Below are positions 49,147 to 56,641 of a DNA stretch of 56,641 nucleotides, one piece after another. Source of the DNA: an uncultured Acetatifactor sp. (GTDB lineage: Bacteria > Bacillota > Clostridia > Lachnospirales > Lachnospiraceae); the NCBI GenBank assembly GCA_910586485.1, contig CAJUIA010000028.1, positions 1 to 56,641 of the forward strand, given 5' to 3'. Positions within the stretch are counted from its first letter, which is position 1. Each line of letters starts with the position of its first letter. The notes under the pieces were generated by a model. It had not been told where the DNA came from and did not search any database. It saw nothing but the letters and a program-made list of their open reading frames with translations. The position numbers and the translations under genes are program-made.

Positions 49147-50108
49147 TATACCTGCTGCTCCGACTTGCCGCCCTCCAATATCGTCTCTTCCATCCAGCGG
49201 AATACATCCTGCATGACCTCGTCCCGGTTGGTTTCGTTTAAAAGCTCATGTCTTCCGCCTTCATACAGCTTCAGGGTAATATTTTCCAAGCCGGCATTCC
49301 GCAGGCTTTCATATGCCCTCTGTACCCCTCTTCCGTAATCTCCTACCGGATCCGCGTCGCCGGAAACCATCAATACCGGAAGAGATGAAGGGATCCGCTC
49401 AAGATTTTCCTGCTTATTCAGCCTGGATATTAATTCAAACAGGGTTGAAAAGCCGTTGGCGGTAAACACAAAGCCGCACATGGGATCCGAAATATACTTT
49501 TCCACCCGCTCCCCGTCCCTGCTGAGCCAGTCAAAGGGTGTGGCCGGATTCCGGATCCGCTTATTATAGCTGCCGAATGCGAGCTTATCTATGAGACCGC
49601 TGACATGCTTCGGCCCGCAGAAAACCTTTTGCATACCGGCCACTGCCTTGGACACCTTAAGCAGTGCCGGCGGCTGCATACCCGTCCCCATAATGACCGC
49701 GGCACTGATGCCCGTTCCGTAACGGAACATATAATTTCTGGTGATAAAAGACCCCATACTGTGACCCATAATGACATAGGGAACCTCCGGGTATAACGCC
49801 TGGGTTGTTTTTTTCAGCCGATGTACATCCCTGACAAGAACCGTAGCCGGATCCTGTTCGCAGAAATATCCGTATTTTCCCGTTTTACCCACGGATTTCC
49901 CGTGGCCCATGTGATCCTCGCCGGTAACGACACAGCCTCTTGCCGTGAGGAATTCGGCAAACTCTTCATATCTCTCGATATATTCCGCCATCCCGTGCAC
50001 GATCTGGACCACACAGCGAATATCCGCGTCGTTGTCCGGCATATATCTGACTGCATGCAGCTTGCTCTTGCCATCTCTTGAATCAAAATAAAATTCTTCT
50101 TTTATCAT
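49146..50108 (-). CDS. alpha/beta hydrolase, lysophospholipase-like
   Basis: This 320-aa serine hydrolase of the S33/monoacylglycerol-lipase type has the nucleophile elbow VIMGHSMGSFITRN, an HGM motif (VQIVHGMAEYIERYEEFAEF), the Asp in LPVLMVSGDADPVGDYG and the His in EGGRHELLNE. It probably acts on lysophospholipids or monoacylglycerols. ATG 50108 behind AGAGGTGG is preferred over 50129. The GNAT gene follows with overlapping stop/start. Confidence 0.88.
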   Translation of the reverse strand: MIKEEFYFDSRDGKSKLHAVRYMPDNDADIRCVVQIVHGMAEYIERYEEFAEFLTARGCVVTGEDHMGHGKSVGKTGKYGYFCEQDPATVLVRDVHRLKKTTQALYPEVPYVIMGHSMGSFITRNYMFRYGTGISAAVIMGTGMQPPALLKVSKAVAGMQKVFCGPKHVSGLIDKLAFGSYNKRIRNPATPFDWLSRDGERVEKYISDPMCGFVFTANGFSTLFELISRLNKQENLERIPSSLPVLMVSGDADPVGDYGRGVQRAYESLRNAGLENITLKLYEGGRHELLNETNRDEVMQDVFRWMEETILEGGKSEQQV

Positions 50109-50238
50109 TATCCACCTCTGAATCAGCACATATATCCGCTCTACAAGAAGTATAACTCATTTTCGACAAAAGATTAAGGCCTTTTGTACAAATTTTATAT
50201 AATCTTTATATCAGTCAGCCACTTACTGCAGGCAAGCC

Positions 50239-52242
50239 TCAGCAAATCTCCGCTCCGGCAGGCATATCCTTTTCCGGCTTCATCAGGCAAAAAGCCCCGT
50301 TCTCATCCTCGGCACATAACAGCATCCCCTCGGACACCACGCCTGCCAATGTGGCGGGCTTCAAATTCACCAGCACCATCACCTTTTTCCCCACCATTTC
50401 CTCCGGGGTATAGCAGGCCTTGATCCCTGACACGATCTGCTTCACCTGGCTTCCGATCCTGACCTTGCTGCACAGCAGCTTTTTAGACTTGGGCACCGCT
50501 TCGCAGGCAATGATCTCTCCCACCTGGAACTGAAGCTTTGCGAAATCATCATAAGTGATTTCCGGCTTGGCTTCTATGCCTATGACATGTGTGTCAGTTC
50601 CTTCTGCCGCTCCCTTTTCCGACGTTTCGCCCGTCTTCGCCGCGGCGGCCATCGCTGCCTCCAGCTCTGCCTCCCGCTTCTCCACTTCCTTCATGTCCAG
50701 CCTTGCAAACAGAATTTCCGGCTGATCGGTAACCCTGTTTCCGTCAGGATACAGTCCGAATCTGTCCAGGGTTTCAAAATCCCGCAGGGAAGTATTCAGC
50801 TGAGCGGCTATTTTCCCCGCCGTTTCCGGCATGAAGGGTTCCAGCAGGGATGCTCCGATGGCAATTCCCTCCACCAGGTTATACAAAACCGTCGCCAGCC
50901 GGTCCGCCTTCGCTTCATCCTTGGCCAGCACCCAAGGCTCTGTCTCGTCGATATACTTGTTGCAGCGTTTAAAAATCCCGAAAATTTCCGTCAACGCGTC
51001 CGCTACCCGCAGCGCCTCCATCTTTTCCACGGCTTTTGCACAGGTACCCGTCACCACAGCCTTTAAATCCTCATCAATTACGGCCTCTTCCGCATCTGCA
51101 GCGCCTTTATCCGCTACCACACCGCCAAAATACTTGTTGCTCATGGAGACGGTACGATTCACCAGATTCCCCAGCGTATTAGCCAGATCGGAATTGGTCC
51201 GCTCTGCAATCAGCTCCCAGGTGGCGTTGCCGTCATTCTCATAGGGCATCTCATGCAGCATATAATAGCGGACCGCATCCACACCGAAAAAGTCCACCAG
51301 ATCATTCACGTAAATTACGTTCCCCTTGGACTTGCTCATCTTACCCCCGTTCATCATCAGCCAAGGGTGCCCGAAAATCTGCTTCGGCAGGGGCTCTCCC
51401 AGAGCCATCAGGAAAATGGGCCAATAGATGGTGTGGAAACGGATAATATCCTTACCAATCAGGTGCAGGTCCGCCGGCCACAGCTTTTTATACTGCTCCG
51501 TGCTGTTCCCTTCCGCGTCATAGCCTATGCCCGTAATATAGTTGGAGAGAGCGTCCAGCCACACATAGACTACATGCCGGTCGTCAAAATCCACGGGAAT
51601 GCCCCACTTAAAGGAAGTCCTGGACACGCACAAATCCTGCAGCCCAGGCAGCAGGAAATTATTCATCATCTCATTCTTCCGGGACACCGGCTGAATAAAC
51701 TCCGGATGCTCATTGATATGACGAATCAGCCTGTCGGCGTATTTGCTCATTTTGAAGAAATAAGCTTCCTCCTTTGCAGGCTTCACCTCCCTGCCGCAGT
51801 CCGGACATTTCCCGTCCACCAGCTGACTCTCCGTCCAGAAGGACTCGCAGGGCGTACAATACATGCCTTCATACGCTCCCTTATAAATGTCTCCCTGATC
51901 GTAAAACCGCTTAAATATTTTCTGCACCTGCTTTTCATGATAATCGTCCGTGGTACGGATAAATTTGTCATAGGATACGTTCAGCAGGTCACACATTCCG
52001 CGGATAATTCCTGCCACATTGTCCACGAATTCCTTGGGCGTTACTCCCTCTTCCTGTGCCTTCAGCTCGATCTTCTGGCCATGCTCGTCAGTTCCCGTCT
52101 GGAAAAAGACATCATACCCTTCCTTCCGCTTAAAGCGTGCAATGCTGTCCGCCATCACAATCTCATAATTGTTGCCGATATGCGGCTTACCCGATGTGTA
52201 GGCAATCGCCGTAGTCAAATAATAAGGTCCCTTACTCTGCAT
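50239..52242 (-). CDS. metG: methionyl-tRNA synthetase
   Basis: This 667-aa enzyme charges tRNA-Met. It shows the HIGH-like motif KPHIGNNYE, zinc cysteines in CTPCESFW and CPDCGREV, the KMSKS motif GGKMSKSKGNVI and a C-terminal tRNA-binding domain (FQVGEIIACEAVPKSKKLLC) that promotes dimerisation. AAGGAG precedes the ATG. A methionine T-box leader controls it. Length and domain order are standard for Gram-positives. Confidence 0.96.
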   Translation of the reverse strand: MQSKGPYYLTTAIAYTSGKPHIGNNYEIVMADSIARFKRKEGYDVFFQTGTDEHGQKIELKAQEEGVTPKEFVDNVAGIIRGMCDLLNVSYDKFIRTTDDYHEKQVQKIFKRFYDQGDIYKGAYEGMYCTPCESFWTESQLVDGKCPDCGREVKPAKEEAYFFKMSKYADRLIRHINEHPEFIQPVSRKNEMMNNFLLPGLQDLCVSRTSFKWGIPVDFDDRHVVYVWLDALSNYITGIGYDAEGNSTEQYKKLWPADLHLIGKDIIRFHTIYWPIFLMALGEPLPKQIFGHPWLMMNGGKMSKSKGNVIYVNDLVDFFGVDAVRYYMLHEMPYENDGNATWELIAERTNSDLANTLGNLVNRTVSMSNKYFGGVVADKGAADAEEAVIDEDLKAVVTGTCAKAVEKMEALRVADALTEIFGIFKRCNKYIDETEPWVLAKDEAKADRLATVLYNLVEGIAIGASLLEPFMPETAGKIAAQLNTSLRDFETLDRFGLYPDGNRVTDQPEILFARLDMKEVEKREAELEAAMAAAAKTGETSEKGAAEGTDTHVIGIEAKPEITYDDFAKLQFQVGEIIACEAVPKSKKLLCSKVRIGSQVKQIVSGIKACYTPEEMVGKKVMVLVNLKPATLAGVVSEGMLLCAEDENGAFCLMKPEKDMPAGAEIC

Positions 52243-52285
52243 TTTTAAATCTCCTTTTGCTGTTTATTTTAGATTGTCACCGCAC

Positions 52286-52725
52286 AGGTTAAAAAAAGCC
52301 CGTCTGCCCGCGCAAAATAATATGCGCAAGAAGACGAGCTGTCTGCCCGTGGTACCACTTCTCTTCATCCGGTTCTCACAAGCCGGATCTCTTCGAGTCA
52401 TAAGCATTTCAATGCCAAAATACACGTTAATTTATGACACATCCGTCACATTGCATTCTGCCCTAACTCTATCCGCTGTAACAGGCGGAACCTGTCGCAG
52501 CCTTGCCACATAAATAAATCATACTTTTCGTCTCCGGTATCCGGCTCGTGTACGTTCTATTTACGTCCGCTCGGTGCGCTGCTCGGAAGCCATGTTCCAT
52601 CCGTTCTGCCCTGCCCCTCTCAGCCTTGCGGCTCCGTATCCTCAAATACGCCGCCGGGACATTCTCTGTAAAACAGATAACCGATGTACTCTCTTCGTCA
52701 CTGCCTTTTTCTCTTTGATAATGAG
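52286..52725 (-). promoter_or_regulatory. T-box riboswitch (Met) of metG
   Basis: On the minus strand the T-box AGTGGTACCACGG lies at about 52350-52364. A terminator helix formed by AGCTCGTCT and AGACGGGCT arms with a TTTTTTT run follows, and the long stem I lies upstream. A likely specifier is ATG at 52591-52593 within GGAACATGGC, matching methionine. Uncharged tRNA-Met would pair there and with the T-box to prevent termination. The 52243-52760 interval holds this element and no gene. Confidence 0.88.
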
Positions 52726-52753
52726 AGTATCACAACTATAGACACCCTGTCAA
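52726..52753 (-). promoter_or_regulatory. promoter of metG leader
   Basis: Minus-strand TTGACA (rc 52748-52753), a 16-nt spacer and GATACT (rc 52726-52731) sit at the 5' end of the T-box leader. Confidence 0.65.
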
Positions 52754-52760
52754 CGATAAC

Positions 52761-53453
52761 TTACTTTTTTGTGGTCAACTGGCTGTACTCTCCCTTTCTG
52801 TCATAGGAATCCATCAGATAGCTTTCATCCGTCAGGATACAGTCTATCTCCAACTCATCTTTTCTATACTTACTGCGCCTGCGCAGATCCTCCTTAGGCC
52901 GCTGCTGGGATTTTGCCTGAAAGGAGTTTTTAGCCTGAAAACGAAAGGCCTTCCCCGGCAGTTTACCCGCCAGCTTTTCCGCCCCGCCCACAATTTTAGC
53001 GCGGAGCTTCTGAAAGGGTGTCACATAAACCACATTTTTCTCCGGCGTTGTGGAAAAATAAGGATTCCCCTGCAGGGCCGCACTTTGCTCAGCCAGCCGC
53101 TGATCCTTCGCTGTCCCCCGGCTGCCCGCCGCCTCATTGTCATCAACCTGCGCCATCAGCTGCGCGCTGCCTGTCTTTTCTCCGGGAACACCGGCCGTAT
53201 TCGTCTCGTTTGTTCCCCAGACTCCCTTGAGAAAGCTTTTGCTCCCGCGCAGCATTTTCTGGAGCCAGGAGGACAGAGAAAACTCGGCATCCTGCTGCTG
53301 TTTCTGCATCTGCATCTGCGTCATTTGGGAATTCATATTTCCTCCACCTGACTTTACGTTTTCCTGATGATAATGACTATGGCTGTGCATACACCCCGTC
53401 ACATGATGGGCATCCGAGCCGTGATCACTGTCTACCTTGCCGATCAGGTGCAT
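52761..53453 (-). CDS. hypothetical protein, His- and Gln-rich N-terminus
   Basis: This 230-aa soluble protein starts behind GGAGG. Residues 10-32 are His-rich (DHGSDAHHVTGCMHSHSHYH), followed by a Met/Gln run (MTQMQMQKQQQ). The rest is charged, of low complexity, with no recognised domain; VVYVTPFQKLRAKIVGGAEK and the end DCILTDESYLMDSYDRKGEY may be folded parts. The start overlaps the last 29 nt of rpe, so it is co-translated with it. The His stretch could bind metal. Function unknown. Confidence 0.6.
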   Translation of the reverse strand: MHLIGKVDSDHGSDAHHVTGCMHSHSHYHQENVKSGGGNMNSQMTQMQMQKQQQDAEFSLSSWLQKMLRGSKSFLKGVWGTNETNTAGVPGEKTGSAQLMAQVDDNEAAGSRGTAKDQRLAEQSAALQGNPYFSTTPEKNVVYVTPFQKLRAKIVGGAEKLAGKLPGKAFRFQAKNSFQAKSQQRPKEDLRRRSKYRKDELEIDCILTDESYLMDSYDRKGEYSQLTTKK

Positions 53454-54108
53454 ATCCGCCTCCTTCCTCTATGGCCAGTGCCTTAATATTCTCTGCAATG
53501 CTGCCTTTAAACACCGCGGACCCTGCCACAATCACATTGGCGCCGGCCTTCAGGGCCAGCCTCACATTATCCGCCGTGATGCCGCCGTCCACTTCAATGT
53601 CAATATCCAGCCCCCTGCTCTCCGCAAGGCTTCGAATCGTTCTCACCTTTTCCAGACATTCCGGCATCAGCTTTTGTCCGCCAAATCCCGGCTCCACGGT
53701 CATGACCAGCACCATATCCGCCAGCTCCAGGTAAGGAGTGACCGCATCTGCAGGAGTGGCCGGCTTGATGGTAATGCCTGCCTTTTTCCCCAGGCTATGT
53801 ATCCTTTCTATCGTTCCCCGGATGTCCTCCGAGGCCTCCAGATGAAAATTGATGAGATCTGCCCCGCAGTCCGCAAATTCCTGTAGATAGCGCTCCGGTC
53901 TCTCTATCATCAGATGCACGTCAAAAAAAAGGTCCGTATGTCTGCGAAGCGTCTGAATCACCGGCATCCCGAAGGAAATCGAAGGGACAAAGGAGCCGTC
54001 CATCACATCAATGTGCAGATACCTTACCCCTGCCTTCTCCGCTTCCTGAATCTGTTCTCCCAGCCGCCAGAAGTCAGCGGCCAAAATGGATGGTGCCAAA
54101 ATGTTCAT
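53425..54108 (-). CDS. rpe: ribulose-phosphate 3-epimerase
   Basis: This 227-aa TIM-barrel enzyme of the pentose phosphate pathway has LAPSILAADFWRLGEQI, HIDVMDGSFVPSISFG, DVHLMIERPE, MTVEPGFGGQ and DIEVDGGITADN, carrying the metal-binding His and Asp residues. ATG 54108 behind GGAGAA is preferred over 54228. Length is standard. The downstream hypothetical gene overlaps its end. Confidence 0.95.
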   Translation of the reverse strand: MNILAPSILAADFWRLGEQIQEAEKAGVRYLHIDVMDGSFVPSISFGMPVIQTLRRHTDLFFDVHLMIERPERYLQEFADCGADLINFHLEASEDIRGTIERIHSLGKKAGITIKPATPADAVTPYLELADMVLVMTVEPGFGGQKLMPECLEKVRTIRSLAESRGLDIDIEVDGGITADNVRLALKAGANVIVAGSAVFKGSIAENIKALAIEEGGGYAPDRQGRQ

Positions 54109-54263
54109 TTCTCCGGTTACACCTTTCTCAATTATTTTTGTAACAGTTATATGAATTGTTGGCAAAATGTATATTCCGGCCATACAATAGAACACGGACT
54201 TACTATTGTCAAAACTTATGAATGGCATGTCTGACTGTTACTTATTTTTTATATTTAACTTTT

Positions 54264-55064
54264 TTATATTTTAACAGATGAAACGGATTTTCGCAATACA
54301 CCCTGTTTTACCGCCACATAGATATATCTTGCCATCTTCTTTTTAAATTCTTCTAATTGCTCATTAACGCAATCTGTCTGCCCCATCAGCATATCAAACC
54401 AATTCCTGTGTCCTTCCGCCTCAAATTCCGCCTGATGTGCCATGGCCGCCACCCTCTTTCTCTTAAGCAGGTCATAGGTCTGTTCCGTCAGATCCGTCAC
54501 ACGGTAATTCATACCGTTTTTCTTCAATGCTTTTGCCAGTGCTGAGGTGTCCGCATTTTCCGTCTTTGGTAGAACGTCTCCCTCCTGATAGCCGGCAAAA
54601 AATACACCGTCCTCTTTTAACCATGTTCTTATCTGCGAGACAAAAGCAGTCATATCCTTCGCAAAATACATTGTGTCCATAGAAATTACAACATCAAATT
54701 TTTCTTTCGGATATTCCACTTGACCTATGACCCCTTCTTTAAATTCGGCGTTTATCCGAAACCGCTTTTGCGCCGTCCTGATTGCGTTCTCCGAATAATC
54801 AAACCCATAGATATACGCCCCTGTCCTTTCCTGTAAATAACCAAGCATTTTCCCATTGCCGCAGCCAATATCCAAAATATGCACATCCGCCTTTTGCGGT
54901 ACATACTGCAAAATCAAATCTACCTGCTTTATGTCGCTGAAGCCATCCTGCGAAAAGTCTTCACCAAAAGCACCCCGGCAAAATGATCTAAAGGCCGCAG
55001 ATGTTTCTGCCATTGCGTAAAAATCTTCATATTCATTATAAAACAATAAGTTCTCTCTTTCCAT
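54264..55064 (-). CDS. SAM-dependent methyltransferase
   Basis: This 266-aa class I methyltransferase has the glycine loop HILDIGCGNGKMLGYL, the acidic loop FDYSENAI and motif FDVVISMDTMYFAKDM. Substrate unknown. GGGGAGA lies 7-8 nt before the ATG. It is divergent from the AraC-type regulator and separated from it by two large hairpins. Confidence 0.85.
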   Translation of the reverse strand: MERENLLFYNEYEDFYAMAETSAAFRSFCRGAFGEDFSQDGFSDIKQVDLILQYVPQKADVHILDIGCGNGKMLGYLQERTGAYIYGFDYSENAIRTAQKRFRINAEFKEGVIGQVEYPKEKFDVVISMDTMYFAKDMTAFVSQIRTWLKEDGVFFAGYQEGDVLPKTENADTSALAKALKKNGMNYRVTDLTEQTYDLLKRKRVAAMAHQAEFEAEGHRNWFDMLMGQTDCVNEQLEEFKKKMARYIYVAVKQGVLRKSVSSVKI

Positions 55065-55192
55065 CGCTAAATCTCCCCGTGTTCACCACCTGGCAAAGCA
55101 GTTTTTTGTTATTAATTACTATACCGCGACAGCATTTAGTTTACAAGAGTGGAAAACCCGTGTACTGCCACTTTCGAGAGTGAACAATAAGG

Positions 55193-55258
55193 CCGGAAGC
55201 CATGCTTGACCTAAGGGCATTCACAGTAATGTGAGTGTCCTTATTTTATTGCTTCCGG
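55193..55258. repeat. nested stem-loop in the AraC upstream region
   Basis: CCGGAAGC (55193-55200) and GCTTCCGG (55251-55258) enclose a second hairpin (55213-55225 with 55230-55242, loop GTAA). The double-stem shape looks like an RNA element or a small repeat. It lies between two divergent genes. Confidence 0.5.
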
Positions 55259-55263
55259 TATTA

Positions 55264-55306
55264 AATTTTTCCTCTCTATTTTGTGCAAAAATAGAGAGGA
55301 AAAATT
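55264..55306. promoter_or_regulatory. 19-bp perfect inverted repeat before the AraC gene
   Basis: The arms 55264-55282 and 55288-55306 are exactly complementary around a 5-nt centre. The outer parts are A/T runs and the inner part is CCTCTCTA. It lies 75 nt before the start codon and may be an operator for autoregulation or a transcription attenuator. Confidence 0.5.
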
Positions 55307-55380
55307 CAAGGATAAGCCTTATAATGATAATGACAAAATTTCGTCCACAAATCACATATGTGAGGATAAGGAGGTATCTC

Positions 55381-56232
55381 ATGGAATGGGTTGAACGATT
55401 AAACCAAAGCATGAATTATATTGAGGAACACCTAACAGGAGAAATTGACTATGAACAGCTGGGACGGATTGCCTGCTGCTCCGCCTATCACTATCAGAGA
55501 ATGTTTACTTATATGGCGGGTGTCACTTTAGCAGAGTATATCCGAAGAAGAAAAATGTCTTTAGCCGCGGCAGACCTGCTGGCTGGGGAGGAACGAATTA
55601 TTGATATTGCAGAAAAATACGGCTACCGTTCCCCCACTGCATTTAACAGAGCGTTCCAGGCTTTTCACGGGATCGCCCCCTCTGCCATTAAGGCTGCCGG
55701 CGCATCTGTGAAATCATTTTCCCCCATTGTATTTAGCATTGCCGTGAAAGGAGCCACAGAAATGAATTATAGAATTGAAACGAAGGAATCATTCCGCATC
55801 ATAGGCGTATCTGCACCACTTGACCAGGAAATTGAAAATAACTTTATGGTTGTGCCTAAGATGTGGCAGGAGGCGTCTGTAAATGGAACGATACAGAAGC
55901 TGGCAGCAATGATGGATACACCGCCAATGGGACTTCTGGGCGTAAGTGCCTGCAATGGCGAAGAACAATGGAAATACTTTATTGCCGTTTCCAGTACAAA
56001 AACAGATGATGAGTTTGAAGAATATACCGTGCCTGCATCTACCTGGGCAATCTTCGCCGGAACGGGTACAAATCAATCCATACAGGAGTTGGAGCAGCGG
56101 ATTATAACAGAGTGGCTTCCAACCTCCGGTTATGAATATGCAAACGCTCCAGATATTGAGGTTTATTTAAATCCAGACCCACAGAACGCACAATATGAGG
56201 TATGGATACCCGTAACAAAGAAAAAAGGATGA
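55381..56232 (+). CDS. AraC-family regulator with GyrI-like effector domain
   Basis: This 283-aa regulator has an N-terminal AraC double HTH (residues 1-105: YEQLGRIACCSAYHYQRMF and IDIAEKYGYRSPTAFNRAFQ). A GyrI-like/BmrR-type ligand-binding domain (from about 125: YRIETKESFRIIGVSAPLDQ to IPVTKK) follows. Such proteins bind hydrophobic or cationic drugs. ATG 55381 with AAGGAGG 7 nt upstream is preferred over 55231, which lies within the hairpins. An unknown gene follows after 11 nt. Confidence 0.9.
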   Translation: MEWVERLNQSMNYIEEHLTGEIDYEQLGRIACCSAYHYQRMFTYMAGVTLAEYIRRRKMSLAAADLLAGEERIIDIAEKYGYRSPTAFNRAFQAFHGIAPSAIKAAGASVKSFSPIVFSIAVKGATEMNYRIETKESFRIIGVSAPLDQEIENNFMVVPKMWQEASVNGTIQKLAAMMDTPPMGLLGVSACNGEEQWKYFIAVSSTKTDDEFEEYTVPASTWAIFAGTGTNQSIQELEQRIITEWLPTSGYEYANAPDIEVYLNPDPQNAQYEVWIPVTKKKG

Positions 56233-56243
56233 GGGAGGGACTT

Positions 56244-56641
56244 ATGGACGAGAAATTTCATATGTTTCTGGAAACGGTGGACGAACGTTTCCGCAGCTTT
56301 GTAAGCGAAATCAACGAATACTTGACACAAAACGATTGTAAATGCGATATTAAACTACAAAAAAGCGGCTATGTCGTGTCCTATGTATTAAACGGCAGCA
56401 AAAGGACTTTGGCAACATTTGTATCTCGAAAAGCAGGGATGAAGCTTCGCATTTATCCCGATCATATCCAGGAATATCAGAGCTTTCTTGATTCACTGCC
56501 CGAAAAGGTAAAAAAGGAAATCAAGAAAGCGTCTGTCTGCAAACGGCTGATTAATCCCGATGACTGTAACCCGAAATGTATAAGAGGATATACCTTTGTG
56601 TTGGATGGTGAACAGTATCAGAAATGCCGTTACATGGCGTT
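56244..56641 (+). CDS. unknown protein, 3' end beyond the window
   Basis: The first 132 codons of a gene start at ATG 56244 behind GAGGGAGG and remain open to the window edge. The protein begins MDEKFHMFLETVDERFRSFV and contains SYVLNGSKRTLATFVSRKAG and a Cys cluster CNPKC. It has no signal peptide. It is probably co-transcribed with the AraC/GyrI gene. I do not recognise its family. Confidence 0.75.
   Translation, partial: MDEKFHMFLETVDERFRSFVSEINEYLTQNDCKCDIKLQKSGYVVSYVLNGSKRTLATFVSRKAGMKLRIYPDHIQEYQSFLDSLPEKVKKEIKKASVCKRLINPDDCNPKCIRGYTFVLDGEQYQKCRYMA

Noticed and set aside
52690..52740. Possible second tRNA-like fold in the metG leader
   Set aside because: It is part of the T-box stem I, not a separate tRNA.
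1..56641. CRISPR arrays, rRNA, transposases, integrases or phage genes
   Set aside because: No regularly spaced repeats and no recognisable mobile-element proteins were seen in either strand.

Overview
The window looks like a chromosomal segment of a gut Clostridia species, most likely Lachnospiraceae. The evidence is moderate GC, AGGAGG-type ribosome binding sites, a short SRP RNA beside tadA, a metG T-box, YesL/MsmX/CdaR sugar genes, an IorAB/PaaK aromatic acid operon, a tRNA-Ala without encoded CCA, and many small type I toxin-antitoxin relics. All assignments are read by eye from the sequence; no database search was run.

Region 1 (1-6.5 kb): a conspicuously AT-rich peptide-modification locus on the minus strand. 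It holds two paralogous SPASM radical SAM enzymes, a fused ABC exporter, a PqqD-like recognition protein and, after the last enzyme, a 39-residue single-cysteine precursor gene (148-267). Divergent from it is a 62-residue secreted peptide gene whose stop overlaps tail to tail with a 612-residue regulator carrying two HTH motifs and a helical-repeat-like body. This looks like a peptide-signalling pair next to a RiPP cluster and is the best candidate for an undescribed system.

Region 2 (6.5-15 kb): a relic of a type I toxin-antitoxin unit, then an eight-gene plus-strand operon for arylpyruvate/arylacetate metabolism: thioesterase, acyl-CoA synthetase, Na+/solute symporter, IorA, IorB, phenylacetate-CoA ligase and a double-ACT protein, ending at a terminator.

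Region 3 (15-22.7 kb): a broken GH94 phosphorylase, a Cys-containing peptide gene, nagB-nagA, a decayed type III (ToxN/AbiQ-like) toxin-antitoxin, an acetyltransferase with a probable ATT start, a serine hydrolase overlapping a kinase gene, a ParB-fold protein with a structured leader shared with iorB, a well-preserved Fst-like type I toxin-antitoxin, and tRNA-Ala.

Region 4 (22.9-31.4 kb): GH94 cellobiose phosphorylase, a 2-hydroxyacid dehydrogenase, rhaM, a MATE exporter, a secreted zinc-ribbon-like protein behind a perfect consensus promoter, and a very large solute-binding lipoprotein.

Region 5 (31.4-40 kb): a glycogen/starch degradation operon (glgP-pulA-malQ plus an NrdG-like activase). 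A LacI-type regulator is encoded immediately upstream, and a perfect palindrome sits between the -35 and -10 of the operon promoter.

Region 6 (40-56.6 kb): housekeeping and sugar-uptake genes: tadA, a plsC-like acyltransferase, flavin reductase, SRP RNA, a radical SAM protein, a repeat-containing unknown protein with a structured leader, cdaR, msmX, yesL, GNAT, lipase, T-box-metG, rpe, a methyltransferase, an AraC/GyrI regulator and a partial unknown gene running off the end. No transposase, integrase, CRISPR array or rRNA was seen.
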